64,000 nucleotides of DNA from Natrialba taiwanensis DSM 12281 (lineage in GTDB: Archaea; Halobacteriota; Halobacteria; Halobacteriales; Natrialbaceae): positions 1 to 64,000 of the forward strand of contig NZ_AOIL01000018.1 of the NCBI RefSeq assembly GCF_000337595.1, written 5' to 3'. Position numbers and translations under genes: made by a program. Shown here piece after piece: positions 55,574-64,000 of the stretch (position 1 is the stretch's first letter; each line of letters opens with the position of its first letter). A model generated the notes under the pieces. The model worked only from the letters and a program-made list of their open reading frames with translations, was not told the DNA's origin and made no database searches.

Positions 55574-57376
55574 TCAGGCCGTCGTAAACTGTTCAAACTG
55601 CGTAACTGCGTAGCGGTACGAGATGATGGCGACGAGAACGCCGCCGATAAGAAGCACCGACCCACCGCCAGTCTGCAAGAGTGTCGGGTCGAGTTCTTGA
55701 ATGCCGTCACCGAGTGCGGTAAACCAGCCGGCCGGCACCGACAACGCGTTGCTGGTCCGACTGGCGAGCAGTTCCAGGAGGAACGCTGGAAGAGTACCGA
55801 ACACGCTTCCCAGGACCGCTCGAGTCAGTTTGGGGACGATGAGAAGCCCTGCAAGCACGGCGCCGGGGAGCACTATCAGTACTGCGTGGACGGCGACGGC
55901 ACTCATCCGGGGTGGGATAACATCGCGACTCTGTCCGACGGAGATTGCGCTGAACCGTGGAAAGGACATCCCGACTGCTGGCGCAATCGTGACTGCGATA
56001 CACGAGAGGAAGACACCCAGGGCGATCAGACCGACACGTTCAGCACCCGTGTACGGTGAGAAGAGCGTCGCGAGTCCGGTTGCGATAGTCACGACCGGGA
56101 GGCCGATCAGGAGCCCCGGAAGGACGAGTCCGCGAACGTACTGTTGTCCTGGGATCGCCGTCAGCGTGACGGGGAGCACTCTGCCCTCGTCGCCGAAGGG
56201 ATTCATTGCAAACAGCGAACCGACAGTCCACGGGAGCGCGACGGCACACAGCGGTGCGGCCATCGTGTCGATCGAGTCGGACTGCATAGCAATATTGACG
56301 ACCGCACTGCCGATAGCGAAGAGGGGTATCATGAGAAAGGTCAACCGATTCGGGTCTCGTCGCGTTCGCAGGATAACCCACTCCGCAACGCGTCGCGTCG
56401 GCGTCGAAAGCATGCGGGGAACGAACAGCGGCGCAACGGCAGTCGCGAGTGCATCGCGAGGGAAGGGAGCCGTTCCGACTGCTGATGCGTCGTCCGCAGC
56501 GCGATCCGTGTCCGTACCCGTACCGGTCACCGTCTCGTCTGAACCGACGCTGATCGGCTCGATAAACCACAACATCGTCGTCAGCCGTTCGATTGTGACA
56601 CCGCCGACGAATAGCACCACGGCACTACCGACAATAGCGCCGAGCCAGCGAATGGGGACTGTCGTTAGTCCCGTCCCGGCGAGCGCGAGGTCGACGACCC
56701 AGCCGATCGGAAGCCACGCGAACGACGACTGGTCGAAGGGGCCGAACTCCGGGAACAGAAACAGGAAGTACCCGCCCATACCGAGCAGCGATGCGATCGT
56801 TCCGAGCACGGTCTTGTGGCGCACGACGAACGGCGACGTTGCCACGAGCAGAGCCACTGCGTACCCGCATGCCGATCCGGCGACGACCACAGTCGATGCA
56901 AAGAACACCGTTGCGACCGGTACGAGAACCAAACCCGCCGGTGAACCGAATAGAACGACGCAGACACCGGTCAACAGGAGTCCCGGCGGTATGAGATAGG
57001 CGAGGATTCGGAGCGTCTCAGCGATAACTAACCCACCGGCGGCCGTCCGCGCCGAAACGCTCGTGAGGACGAACGGTTCGGCGTCGATTCGCCGACGCAT
57101 GGTGACGACGCGCTGGCCGACGAGAAAGATGCCGAATAGCCAGAAGAGCGAGACCGTTCCCCGAATGTGCGCCGGCGACGGCAGCGCCTCGAGTTCAGCG
57201 AGGTGGTCGGCGAACACGACCACGAGGAGAGTACATAGTAGCGACGGTATCGTCGCGCCGAACCCGATCATCGCGATTCGAAGCGGAGCCTGCCGTAATG
57301 CCCGAACCGATCGCCGGAATTCGAGAACCCCGATCTCGAGACTCGTCCGGACCCACTTCGAGTTAGTATTAGTCAT
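55574..57376 (-). CDS. ABC-2-type transporter permease
   Basis: 600 residues, about 12 or more hydrophobic helices in two similar sets, so likely a fused permease in which the half-transporters are joined. Segments such as LCTLLVVVFADHLAEL, LVIAETLRILAYLIPPGLLL and VHAVLIVLPGAVLAGLLIVP are membrane-spanning. A cytoplasmic or extracellular loop (ETVTGTGTDTDRAADDASAV) carries a low-complexity stretch. Its start overlaps the ATP-binding gene's 3' end by 8 bases, so the two are coupled. It probably exports a lipophilic or peptide compound; no specificity marks are visible. Confidence 0.85.
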   Translation of the reverse strand: MTNTNSKWVRTSLEIGVLEFRRSVRALRQAPLRIAMIGFGATIPSLLCTLLVVVFADHLAELEALPSPAHIRGTVSLFWLFGIFLVGQRVVTMRRRIDAEPFVLTSVSARTAAGGLVIAETLRILAYLIPPGLLLTGVCVVLFGSPAGLVLVPVATVFFASTVVVAGSACGYAVALLVATSPFVVRHKTVLGTIASLLGMGGYFLFLFPEFGPFDQSSFAWLPIGWVVDLALAGTGLTTVPIRWLGAIVGSAVVLFVGGVTIERLTTMLWFIEPISVGSDETVTGTGTDTDRAADDASAVGTAPFPRDALATAVAPLFVPRMLSTPTRRVAEWVILRTRRDPNRLTFLMIPLFAIGSAVVNIAMQSDSIDTMAAPLCAVALPWTVGSLFAMNPFGDEGRVLPVTLTAIPGQQYVRGLVLPGLLIGLPVVTIATGLATLFSPYTGAERVGLIALGVFLSCIAVTIAPAVGMSFPRFSAISVGQSRDVIPPRMSAVAVHAVLIVLPGAVLAGLLIVPKLTRAVLGSVFGTLPAFLLELLASRTSNALSVPAGWFTALGDGIQELDPTLLQTGGGSVLLIGGVLVAIISYRYAVTQFEQFTTA

Positions 57377-58163
57377 GTATCATCTCCGTGTTCTCCGTAT
57401 CGAGACCGACTGCATTACTGGTGGAACGGGGCGTTTCTGCCTCGGTCAGTTCGAGGAAGACATCCTCGAGTGTCGCGTCTGCTCCCGTGTCTGCCCGTTG
57501 TGCAAGCACTTCTGGTGTCCCCTCTGCGACCAGGTGTCCGTCGGAGAGAATGCCGACTATATCGGCAACAGCTTCGACGACGGACAGGATGTGTGTCGAC
57601 AGAAAAACGGTCGTCCCCGCATTGGCGAGGGCGCAGAGGCGCTCCCGAATGGTCTTTGCGGCCCGTGGATCGAGACCGGACGTGGGCTCATCGAGGAACA
57701 CGACGTCGGGTTCGTGTAACACGGCCTGTATGAAAGCGACCTTCTGGCGCATCCCTGTCGAGAACTCGTTGATCCGTACGTCTGCGTCGTCTGCAAGATT
57801 CAACGCCACAAGCAGCGAGTCGATCCGTTCTCGGGCCGGCTCCAACGGCAGATCGTGCAACCCGGCGACGTATTCGAGTTGCTCGAGCGCGGTCGCCCGT
57901 TCGTACAGCGGCGGCGTTTCCGGGAGATAGCCGACGTGCGACCGAAGTGCTGAACGATTCGTGATGGAGACACCGGCGACGGTACCATGCCCGCTGGTTG
58001 GCCGTGTGAGAGACGTGAGCAGCCTCATTGTCGTCGTTTTACCCGCCCCGTTTGGGCCGAGAAAGCCGTAGATGGTCCCCTTGGGGATTGACAACTCGAG
58101 GCCGTCGACGGCGACCGTCTCTCCGTACCGTTTCGTCAGTCCGGTCGTCTCGATCACATCCAT
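57369..58163 (-). CDS. ABC transporter ATP-binding protein
   Basis: 264 residues. Walker A GPNGAGKTTTMRLL (about residues 35-48), signature motif FSTGMRQKVAFI replacing LSGGQ, Walker B PDVVFLDEPTSGLDP, and switch His in FLSTHILSVVEA. It belongs to the CcmA/NatA/drug-export branch. It pairs with the adjacent 600-residue permease (8-base overlap). No periplasmic binding protein is near, which supports export. ATG at 58163. Confidence 0.92.
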   Translation of the reverse strand: MDVIETTGLTKRYGETVAVDGLELSIPKGTIYGFLGPNGAGKTTTMRLLTSLTRPTSGHGTVAGVSITNRSALRSHVGYLPETPPLYERATALEQLEYVAGLHDLPLEPARERIDSLLVALNLADDADVRINEFSTGMRQKVAFIQAVLHEPDVVFLDEPTSGLDPRAAKTIRERLCALANAGTTVFLSTHILSVVEAVADIVGILSDGHLVAEGTPEVLAQRADTGADATLEDVFLELTEAETPRSTSNAVGLDTENTEMIHD

Positions 58164-58348
58164 TCGTTACGCCATATCTAATATAAGCATGATAAGCAGT
58201 TCGATTGGAAGTATGGTCGCCTGGATCGTTTCGATTTCGAACGGCTCCGCGGCGTTCAGCCTGGTCTCCCTGTCGATCGGTAACGCTGGCCCATCGTTCA
58301 ATCGATCGCGACTGGCGAGCGCAGCCACGAGTGGCCGACGAAGGACCG

Positions 58349-60160
58349 TTACTCAAGCAGCGCTTCGAGTTCGTCGAGTCGGTCGCCGTAGGTCGAGAGC
58401 GCGCGATCGATCGGGTCGGCACTGCTCATGTCGACGCCGGCGACCCGCAGGAGGTCGAGCGGATACTCGCGCGAGCCCTGCCGGAGGAACTCGCGGTAGG
58501 ACGCGGCGGCGTCGCGGTCCGGTTCGCCGCCGGCTCCATCGGGAAGGATCCCGTCGACGATGGCCAGCGCGGCCGAGATGCCGGTTGCGTACTGGTAGAC
58601 GTAGAACGCGCGGTAGAAGTGCGGAATGCGCATCCACTCCCGGGAAATGCGGTCGTCGACGACCGCGGGCTCGTAGTACTCGTCTTTGAGTCCGCCGTAG
58701 AGTTCGTCCAGTCGGTCCGGGGTGAGCGGTTCGCCCGCCTCCTCGAGTCGGTGGGCCTCGTGTTCGAACTCCGCAAAGAGGGTCTGCCGGTAGAGCGTCG
58801 AGCGGACGCGCTCTAAGAACTCGTTCAGGACGTGCGTTCTGAACTCGGGGTCGTCGACGGTCTCGAGGAGATGGTTCGTGAGCAGGGCTTCGTTGACGGT
58901 GCTTGCGACCTCGGCGACGAAGATCTCGTAGCCCGAGTAGACGAACGGCTGTTCGTCCTTCGTGAGTTGGGAGTGCATCGAGTGGCCGAGTTCGTGGGCC
59001 AGCGTGTACATCGAGGAGATGTCGTCCTGGTAGTTCATCAGGATGAAGGGCTGCGTGTCGTAGGTGCCGCTGGAGTAGGCTCCGGACTGCTTGCCCTCGT
59101 TTTCGTAGACGTCGACCCAGCGCGAGTTCAGTCCCTCGTCGACGCGGGACTGGTACGGCTCGCCGAGCGGTTCGAGCGCGTCGACGACGTACTCGGCGGC
59201 CTGATCGTACTCGACAGTTGGCCCCTCGTCGCCGGTCAACGGCATGTAGAGGTCCCACATCTGGAGGTCGTCGACGCCGAGGGCTCGGCGCTTCAGGTCG
59301 GCGTGGCGGTGGAGTTTGTCGAGGTTGTCGTTGACGCTCTCGACGAGCGTGTCGTAAACCTCGACGGGAACGTTGGGGCCGTCGAGTGCGGCCTCGCGCG
59401 CCGTGTCGTAGTTGCGCGCTCGTGCGGTCTTGACGTCCGCCTTGACGCTGTTTTTGTAGGTCGTGGCCACGGTGTTTCGCATCGACTGCCACTCGTCGAA
59501 GTAGTTCTCGTACACGCGCCGGCGGAACTCGCGGTCGGGTCGCTTGAGCAGGTTCGTGAAGTTGCTCTGGGTGATCTCCACTTGCTGGCCTTCAGCGTCT
59601 TCGGCTGACGGGAAGGTCATGTCCGCGTTCGAGAGCATGTTGTACACGTCGCTGGTCGCGCCGGTGACCTCGCTCAGATCCGCGAGCAGTTCCTCGACTT
59701 CCGCCGAGCGGGTGTGGGGCTTCATCCGAAGCACGTCGTCGACGTAGTGGTCGTAGGTCGCCAGCTCCGGTTCCGCTTCGACCAGTTCGTCGAACGCTTC
59801 GCGGGTCAGCTCCTGAAGTTCGGGATCGATAAAGGAGGCCGCGGACTGGGCGTCGGCCGCAAGCGACTGCGCGCGCGCCGCGAGGGCCTGGTACTGCTGA
59901 TCGGTCGTATCCTCGTCGCGGCGCATGCGGGCGTAGGCCGCGACCGTCGACACCTCGCGCATGATCGAATCGCGCAGTTCGAGGACGGACAGCAACGTCT
60001 CGGCGTCGTCGGTCACCCGCCCCTCGTAGTGCTGTAACTCCTCGACGCTCTCGGCTACCGTCTCGTAGGCGGCCTCCCAGTCGTCGTCGCTCGCGTACAC
60101 GCTCTCTAGGTCCCAGGTGTACTCCTGGTCGATCTCGGACCGCTCCGGAACGGAACTCAT
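58349..60160 (-). CDS. pepF: Oligoendopeptidase F
   Basis: 603 residues from the ATG at 60160 (MSSVPERSEIDQEYTWDLES). M3B zinc metallopeptidase that cleaves peptides of about 7-20 residues in the cytosol. Zinc motif HELGH within YTLAHELGHSMHSQL, with the third ligand Glu in IFVAEVASTVNEALL. The N-terminal oligomerisation region (SSLYASDDDWEAAYETVAES-like) and the helical middle (EPELATYDHYVDDVLRM) match the family. The frame is open for a further 660 codons upstream, where it is antisense to the M28 gene and carries no peptidase motif, so it is excluded. Confidence 0.96.
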   Translation of the reverse strand: MSSVPERSEIDQEYTWDLESVYASDDDWEAAYETVAESVEELQHYEGRVTDDAETLLSVLELRDSIMREVSTVAAYARMRRDEDTTDQQYQALAARAQSLAADAQSAASFIDPELQELTREAFDELVEAEPELATYDHYVDDVLRMKPHTRSAEVEELLADLSEVTGATSDVYNMLSNADMTFPSAEDAEGQQVEITQSNFTNLLKRPDREFRRRVYENYFDEWQSMRNTVATTYKNSVKADVKTARARNYDTAREAALDGPNVPVEVYDTLVESVNDNLDKLHRHADLKRRALGVDDLQMWDLYMPLTGDEGPTVEYDQAAEYVVDALEPLGEPYQSRVDEGLNSRWVDVYENEGKQSGAYSSGTYDTQPFILMNYQDDISSMYTLAHELGHSMHSQLTKDEQPFVYSGYEIFVAEVASTVNEALLTNHLLETVDDPEFRTHVLNEFLERVRSTLYRQTLFAEFEHEAHRLEEAGEPLTPDRLDELYGGLKDEYYEPAVVDDRISREWMRIPHFYRAFYVYQYATGISAALAIVDGILPDGAGGEPDRDAAASYREFLRQGSREYPLDLLRVAGVDMSSADPIDRALSTYGDRLDELEALLE

Positions 60161-60277
60161 AGCCGCGGTTTCGGAACGAAGGTGGTAAAGGGTATCGAAC
60201 CCCGTATCCGACGACACCGATTCGGCGGTTCCTGCGGCCGCACGTGCGCTTTTGTGCGTTCGAGTGAATGTCCCGGT

Positions 60278-61690
60278 ATGGATGACCGCGACCCGCAATC
60301 GCCCGACGAGAGACCGGCCGGTCGGAAACCGACCACCCTGCTCGAATCGGCAGCGATCGAACGCGCGATCGGCCGCGCCTGGACCGACGACCGCCCCTGG
60401 AACCTGCTGACGAACCTGACCGAACTCCCGACCCGCATGGGCGGCTCGCCCGGCGAACGCCGCGCCGCCGAGTTCGTCCGCGACGCGCTCGCCGACATCG
60501 GACTCGAAAACACGCGAATCGACGAGTTCGGGATGCGATACTGGAAGCGGGGGTCCTCGTCGCTCGCGGTCGACACCGAGGGGCCGTCGGGCGAGCGAGC
60601 GTTCGAGACGGTCGCACTCCCGTACTCGCCGGCGGGTGAACTCGCGGGACCGCTGGTCGACGTCGGCTACGGCACGCCGGCCGAAATCGAGGCGGCGGAC
60701 CTGGAGGGCGCGATCGCGGTCGCGAGTACGACGACGCCGGGTTCGCAGCGGTTCGTCCACCGGATGGAGAAGTACGGGCACGCGGTTGAGGCGGGGGCGG
60801 CGGGGTTCGTCTTCGCGAACCACGTCCCCGGACAACTGCCACCGACTGGAGCTCTCCGATTCGACGGCGAAGCGGAGATTCCCGCCGTCGGCGTCAGCGC
60901 CGAGACCGGCGACTGGCTCGGCGAGTACGCGGGTCGGGATCGGGACGCTCGCCTTCGCGTCGACGCCGAGACGACCGCCGGCACGAGTCAGAACGTCCGC
61001 GGGACCTTCGGTCCCGCCACCGACGAGACGGTGCTCGTCCTCGCCCATTACGACGCTCACGACACCGGCGAGGGGGCACTCGATAACGGCTGCGGCATCG
61101 CCACCGTCGTCGGCGCAACGGCGATGCTCGCCGCCATTGCGGACGAACTCGACTGTCAGGTCCGAATCGCCGGCGTCGGCTGCGAGGAGATCGGGCTTCT
61201 CGGCGCGGAAGCGCTCGCGGACGACCTGCATCCGGTGCCGGCGTCGATTCGCGCCGTCGTCAACGTCGACGGTGCCGGTCGGTTCCGCGACCTGCAGGCG
61301 TTTTCGCACGGCTCGGGTGAACTCGAAGACCTCGCGGACGCGGTCGCAACCGACGCCGGCCAGCCAATCGTTCACGAACCGGACCCGCACCCGTTCAGCG
61401 ACCACTGGCCGTTCCTGCGGGCCGGCGTGCCCGCGCTCCAACTCCACAGCGAACCGCCCGCGGGCGGCGAGCGCGGCCGCGGCTGGGGACACACGGCGGC
61501 CGACACCCGCGACAAGGTCGACCCGCGAACGCTGCGCGAACACGCCATCCTGACGGCGTTGCTGGTGCGCGAGTTGACGACAACGGAGATTGCGCGGATC
61601 GACGAGACTGAACTCCGCGAGCGCCTCGAGGCGCAGGCATACGAACCGGGGATGCGCGCGGCCTCGATCTGGCCGACCGGGTGGGAGTGA
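60278..61690 (+). CDS. M28 family aminopeptidase-like metallopeptidase with PA domain
   Basis: 470 residues from the ATG at 60278 (MDDRDPQSPDERPAGRKP), divergent from pepF. A PA (protease-associated) domain (about 125-220: GYGTPAEIEAADLEGAIAVA) lies before the M28 catalytic core. Metal ligands fit the M28 pattern: HYDAHD (His and Asp), DNGCGIA (Asp), the Glu pair in GCEEIGLLGAE, Asp in VVNVDGAG and His in WGHTAADTRDKVD. It probably removes N-terminal residues using two zinc ions. No signal peptide is seen, so it is likely cytoplasmic, unlike many M28 enzymes. Confidence 0.93.
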   Translation: MDDRDPQSPDERPAGRKPTTLLESAAIERAIGRAWTDDRPWNLLTNLTELPTRMGGSPGERRAAEFVRDALADIGLENTRIDEFGMRYWKRGSSSLAVDTEGPSGERAFETVALPYSPAGELAGPLVDVGYGTPAEIEAADLEGAIAVASTTTPGSQRFVHRMEKYGHAVEAGAAGFVFANHVPGQLPPTGALRFDGEAEIPAVGVSAETGDWLGEYAGRDRDARLRVDAETTAGTSQNVRGTFGPATDETVLVLAHYDAHDTGEGALDNGCGIATVVGATAMLAAIADELDCQVRIAGVGCEEIGLLGAEALADDLHPVPASIRAVVNVDGAGRFRDLQAFSHGSGELEDLADAVATDAGQPIVHEPDPHPFSDHWPFLRAGVPALQLHSEPPAGGERGRGWGHTAADTRDKVDPRTLREHAILTALLVRELTTTEIARIDETELRERLEAQAYEPGMRAASIWPTGWE

Positions 61691-61725
61691 GCGGCCACCG
61701 GTCACCGACGACGACGGACGAATCG

Positions 61726-61971
61726 TTACCCGCGGAGTTCGACATCGACAGCAGTCCGGACGGCGCGCGCAACGCCTAACATCGCGAGAAAACAGCCGAT
61801 GAAGACGATCGCGACAAACAGGAGGACCCCGAGTGCAATTGCTGGCGGGTTCGGATAGGAAAGCAGCGGCGCGACGACGGCCTGCGACCCGAGGACGACG
61901 ATCACGATCCCGGCCGCAACGCGAATCGACGCCCGCCAGTACGCACCGTACTCCTTCGGAGAGAGTTCCAT
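61726..61971 (-). CDS. Small two-helix membrane protein
   Basis: 81 residues from the ATG at 61971 (MELSPKEYGAYWRASIRVAA); earlier in-frame starts are Arg-rich. Two hydrophobic helices (VAAGIVIVVLGSQAVVAPLL and AIALGVLLFVAIVFIGCFLA) lie on either side of a YPNPP loop. No catalytic motif. It is downstream of truA on the same strand (98 bases), so it may be co-transcribed, but no functional link is known. Confidence 0.65.
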   Translation of the reverse strand: MELSPKEYGAYWRASIRVAAGIVIVVLGSQAVVAPLLSYPNPPAIALGVLLFVAIVFIGCFLAMLGVARAVRTAVDVELRG

Positions 61972-62069
61972 GATTCGACGTGTGAACCGCGGCATAAAAA
62001 GGGTCCGTCGTCTCGGCGGTCCCGACGGCCTCGCCGGCCCCGCGTCCACCGCGGCGTGATATCTCCGGA

Positions 62070-62933
62070 CTACTGGAGGCCGTCCGCGACGGTTCGCGCC
62101 ACCCGCGAGCCGGTGCGTCGCTCGATCCGTCTCCTCTCGAACACTGCCCGCGCACTCTCGGCCGCCTGTGAATCCACCTCGAATTCGAGTTCAGGATAGC
62201 GCACGTCGGTCAGGACGAGCGGCTCCGGCGGTGCCGGGGCGATGCCCTCGTGACCGGGCAGCGGCTCGGGGCCGAGCGCGCGCTCGACCTTCTCGAGCGG
62301 GGCGTCGCCGGTGCCGACCGCCCGCGCCAGCGAGACGAGTCGACGGACGAGTTCGCGAGCGAACCCGCCGGCGGTGACGGTGACGACGATGAACTCGGCG
62401 TCTCGCGTCGCGGTGAGTGTCGGTGATCGCTCCGTGTTGCGGTCGTCCGGCGTGAGGTTGTGGAAGTCGTGATCGCCGGAGAGGGCGTGACAGGCGCGTT
62501 GGAATCGGTCGTCGTCGACGGCGCGGTCGGGGTCGCCGGTGCTGTCGGCGGTGCCCGACCGCCGTGGTACGTCGTCCGCGGGCGGCGCGTACAACTGGTA
62601 GGTGTACTCGCGGCGGCGCGCGTGGTGGGTCGCGTGGAACTCGTCGGGGGCGTCGGCGGCCGCCCAGGCGCGGATGTCCGCTGGAAGATCGCTGTTCAAC
62701 GCCCGCGGGGTGAGCCAGTCGGGCGCGTCGAACGCGACCGTCTGGGCGAGCGCGGAAACGCCCGCGTCGGTTCGCCCGGCGGCGGCGTAGCCGGTCGGTT
62801 TGTCGGCGTGGGTGGCGAGGACGGAGAGCGATTCCAGTGCGGCAAAGAGTTCGTCCTCGACGGTGGCCACGTCGGGCTGGCGCTGGAAGCCGTGATAGGC
62901 GGTGCCGTCGTAGGCGAGTCGAAACGCGCGCAT
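62070..62933 (-). CDS. truA: tRNA pseudouridine synthase A
   Basis: 287 residues. It converts uridines at tRNA positions 38-40 in the anticodon arm into pseudouridine. The catalytic Asp56 is in AAAGRTDAGVSALAQ, the family core. Other marks are FRLAYDGTAYHGFQRQPDVA at the N-terminus, RREYTYQLY, and the RNA-binding HDFHNLT and VTVTAGGFARELVRRLVSLA region. Length is typical (about 260-290). Divergent from the Tat lipoprotein gene. Confidence 0.95.
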   Translation of the reverse strand: MRAFRLAYDGTAYHGFQRQPDVATVEDELFAALESLSVLATHADKPTGYAAAGRTDAGVSALAQTVAFDAPDWLTPRALNSDLPADIRAWAAADAPDEFHATHHARRREYTYQLYAPPADDVPRRSGTADSTGDPDRAVDDDRFQRACHALSGDHDFHNLTPDDRNTERSPTLTATRDAEFIVVTVTAGGFARELVRRLVSLARAVGTGDAPLEKVERALGPEPLPGHEGIAPAPPEPLVLTDVRYPELEFEVDSQAAESARAVFERRRIERRTGSRVARTVADGLQ

Positions 62934-63034
62934 CGCTGGTAGGTCGAGTGAACCGCTCGAGCGGGTTAGCGTCGTCGACTACGAGGCGATCGACGACCGG
63001 AATACATTTCAACTAGTCTGAATTTTGAACGCGT

Positions 63035-64000
63035 ATGCGCCGTCCTCCATCGTCTTCTCGGAGAGCGTTTCTCACCGGAACCGCGGCGGCCGGAACGGTC
63101 GCGCTGGCGGGCTGTTCGACCGTCTTCAGCGTACTTCCGGATCGAGCCGCGTACGGTCGCACTCGACGGCGGGAGATTCCCGACGTTCCCCCGGCCGTCG
63201 AAACCACGACTGCGTCTCTCGAGGAAACCGCCGACGAAATCGCCGATCACGCCGCGTCCGGTCTCGCGGCCTGGGACCGGATGGAACCACCCGCTGAGCG
63301 GACTACGATCACCGAACGCCAACTCGAGACCGCCGCCGAGTTCGTCGATACGCTCCCGACGGAGCCGCCGGTCGTCAGTACGGTCGAGTCGGCAGGGTAT
63401 CACCTCTCCCAGGCGGCGACCGCGGAGGCGTACGCGCGGTCGCGCCTTGACGAGTTCGACGCCGATCCGACCGCGGGCGTCGCGGACGGGCTCGAAGAGA
63501 CGGCAGCGGTCACAGAGCAGTTCACCTACGAGACGGCCGATATGGAGACGTTCCTCGCCTACGGTCGGTCCGTCGAGTACAGTCTGTCGCAGGCTGAGAA
63601 GGGGCTCTTGCGCCGGCAAGAGACGGATATCGAGTCCCACGGCCGAACGAGCCGCGCCGAACGAGTCGCGACGGTGTACGGCGACGTCCAGCGGAGCCGC
63701 TTGCGCGTTCGCGATGCGAAGGCCTACCGCGACGCGCTTCGCGAACGAGATACCGGCGGCTCCGACGTTCGTGCCTCGCTGGCCGAAAGCCGTGCCGAAC
63801 TGAACGAACGGATTTGCGACCTCCGGGACGACCACCAGGAGTGGAAGACGCGCCTCGAAACCGACGAGTTCGCCGACGATCGACGCGACGTTCACTCGGC
63901 GCTGTACTCGCGTTCGTCTGCCGGACGATCGCCCACCAGTACCGCCGGCAGACACATCGAGAACGGATACGAAGTCCACGGTACCGTCACGCTCGCGCTG
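63035..64000 (+). CDS. Tat-exported lipoprotein, 3' truncated by the window edge
   Basis: 322 codons from the ATG at 63035 with no stop before base 64000, so the C-terminus is missing. The N-terminus has a clear Tat motif SRRAFLTGTAAAG and lipobox VALAGCS (Cys27). The mature part is largely helical and charged (TTASLEETADEIADHAA, ATAEAYARSRLDEFDADPTA, AVTEQFTYETADMETFLAYG), without known catalytic motifs. It would be attached to the outer membrane face by a lipid. The opposite-strand frame across this area (62966-63979) is basic and rejected. Function unknown. Confidence 0.85.
   Translation, partial: MRRPPSSSRRAFLTGTAAAGTVALAGCSTVFSVLPDRAAYGRTRRREIPDVPPAVETTTASLEETADEIADHAASGLAAWDRMEPPAERTTITERQLETAAEFVDTLPTEPPVVSTVESAGYHLSQAATAEAYARSRLDEFDADPTAGVADGLEETAAVTEQFTYETADMETFLAYGRSVEYSLSQAEKGLLRRQETDIESHGRTSRAERVATVYGDVQRSRLRVRDAKAYRDALRERDTGGSDVRASLAESRAELNERICDLRDDHQEWKTRLETDEFADDRRDVHSALYSRSSAGRSPTSTAGRHIENGYEVHGTVTLAL

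Noticed and set aside
60161-62155. Upstream 660 codons of the 1268-codon frame ending at pepF
   Set aside because: They are antisense to the M28 gene, Arg/Gly-rich and carry no peptidase motif; PepF starts at the ATG at 60160.

Overview
The window is chromosomal DNA from a halophilic archaeon (class Halobacteria). The evidence is GC-rich coding sequence, strongly Asp/Glu-rich proteins, archaeal information-processing genes (aRF1, PAN, FAU-1, Tfx), an A-type ATP synthase, Tat lipoproteins with an LAGC lipobox, an archaeal type IV pilin and many small haloarchaeal zinc-finger and membrane proteins. The genus cannot be fixed from the sequence alone. About 63 protein genes are supported. Most are core genome and tightly packed. 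I found no tRNA, rRNA, CRISPR array, transposase or integrase.

Layout. 0-8.7 kb: 3' end of argS, a lipoprotein, a MinD-type ATPase with an acidic tail and a palindromic promoter, prf1, a FilR1-type regulator behind three phased direct repeats, a PRC-barrel protein, a TraB-like protein, a hexapeptide acyltransferase and small membrane proteins. 8.7-17 kb: an intergenic stretch with a large hairpin, aldo/keto reductase, BASS transporter, Nudix hydrolase, FAU-1, a PrsW-type protease, an HD hydrolase and riboflavin synthase. 17-25.5 kb: UvrD-like helicase coupled to a degenerate M24 peptidase, two tiny zinc proteins, ubaA/moeB, an unrecognised membrane protein with an internal duplication, an atypical SDR, a Tfx regulator and a TRAM protein. 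25.7-32.7 kb: etfBA, a substrate-binding lipoprotein translationally coupled to a chemotaxis transducer, and a polyprenyl synthase. 32.7-40.5 kb: DUF373 and radical SAM proteins, then a less GC-rich patch of surface genes (lipoprotein, membrane-anchored HTH receptor, secreted protein, pilin) and a methyltransferase.

40.7-52.9 kb holds the A-type ATP synthase genes in the order H-I-K-E-C-F-A-B. Three unrelated genes (an AMP-forming acyl-CoA synthetase, a small membrane protein and a Zn-ribbon protein) lie between B and D. 53-64 kb carries pyruvoyl arginine decarboxylase, the proteasome-activating nucleotidase PAN, an ABC-2 exporter, oligoendopeptidase F divergent from an M28 peptidase, truA, and a Tat lipoprotein cut by the window edge.

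Functional links. BasB-like and Htr proteins form a chemoreceptor pair. The membrane HTH protein is divergent from, and may control, the secreted protein and pilin. EtfAB, the ATP synthase and riboflavin synthase belong to energy and flavin metabolism. PAN, PepF, M28 and PrsW are a protein-turnover set.

The points most worth a second look are the duplicated membrane protein at 22.1 kb, the M24 pseudo-peptidase next to a helicase, hairpin elements inserted in frame in the aldo/keto reductase and riboflavin synthase genes, the promoter palindromes and phased repeats, the expanded CX4CX2C radical SAM motif, and the receptor-plus-pilin surface locus.
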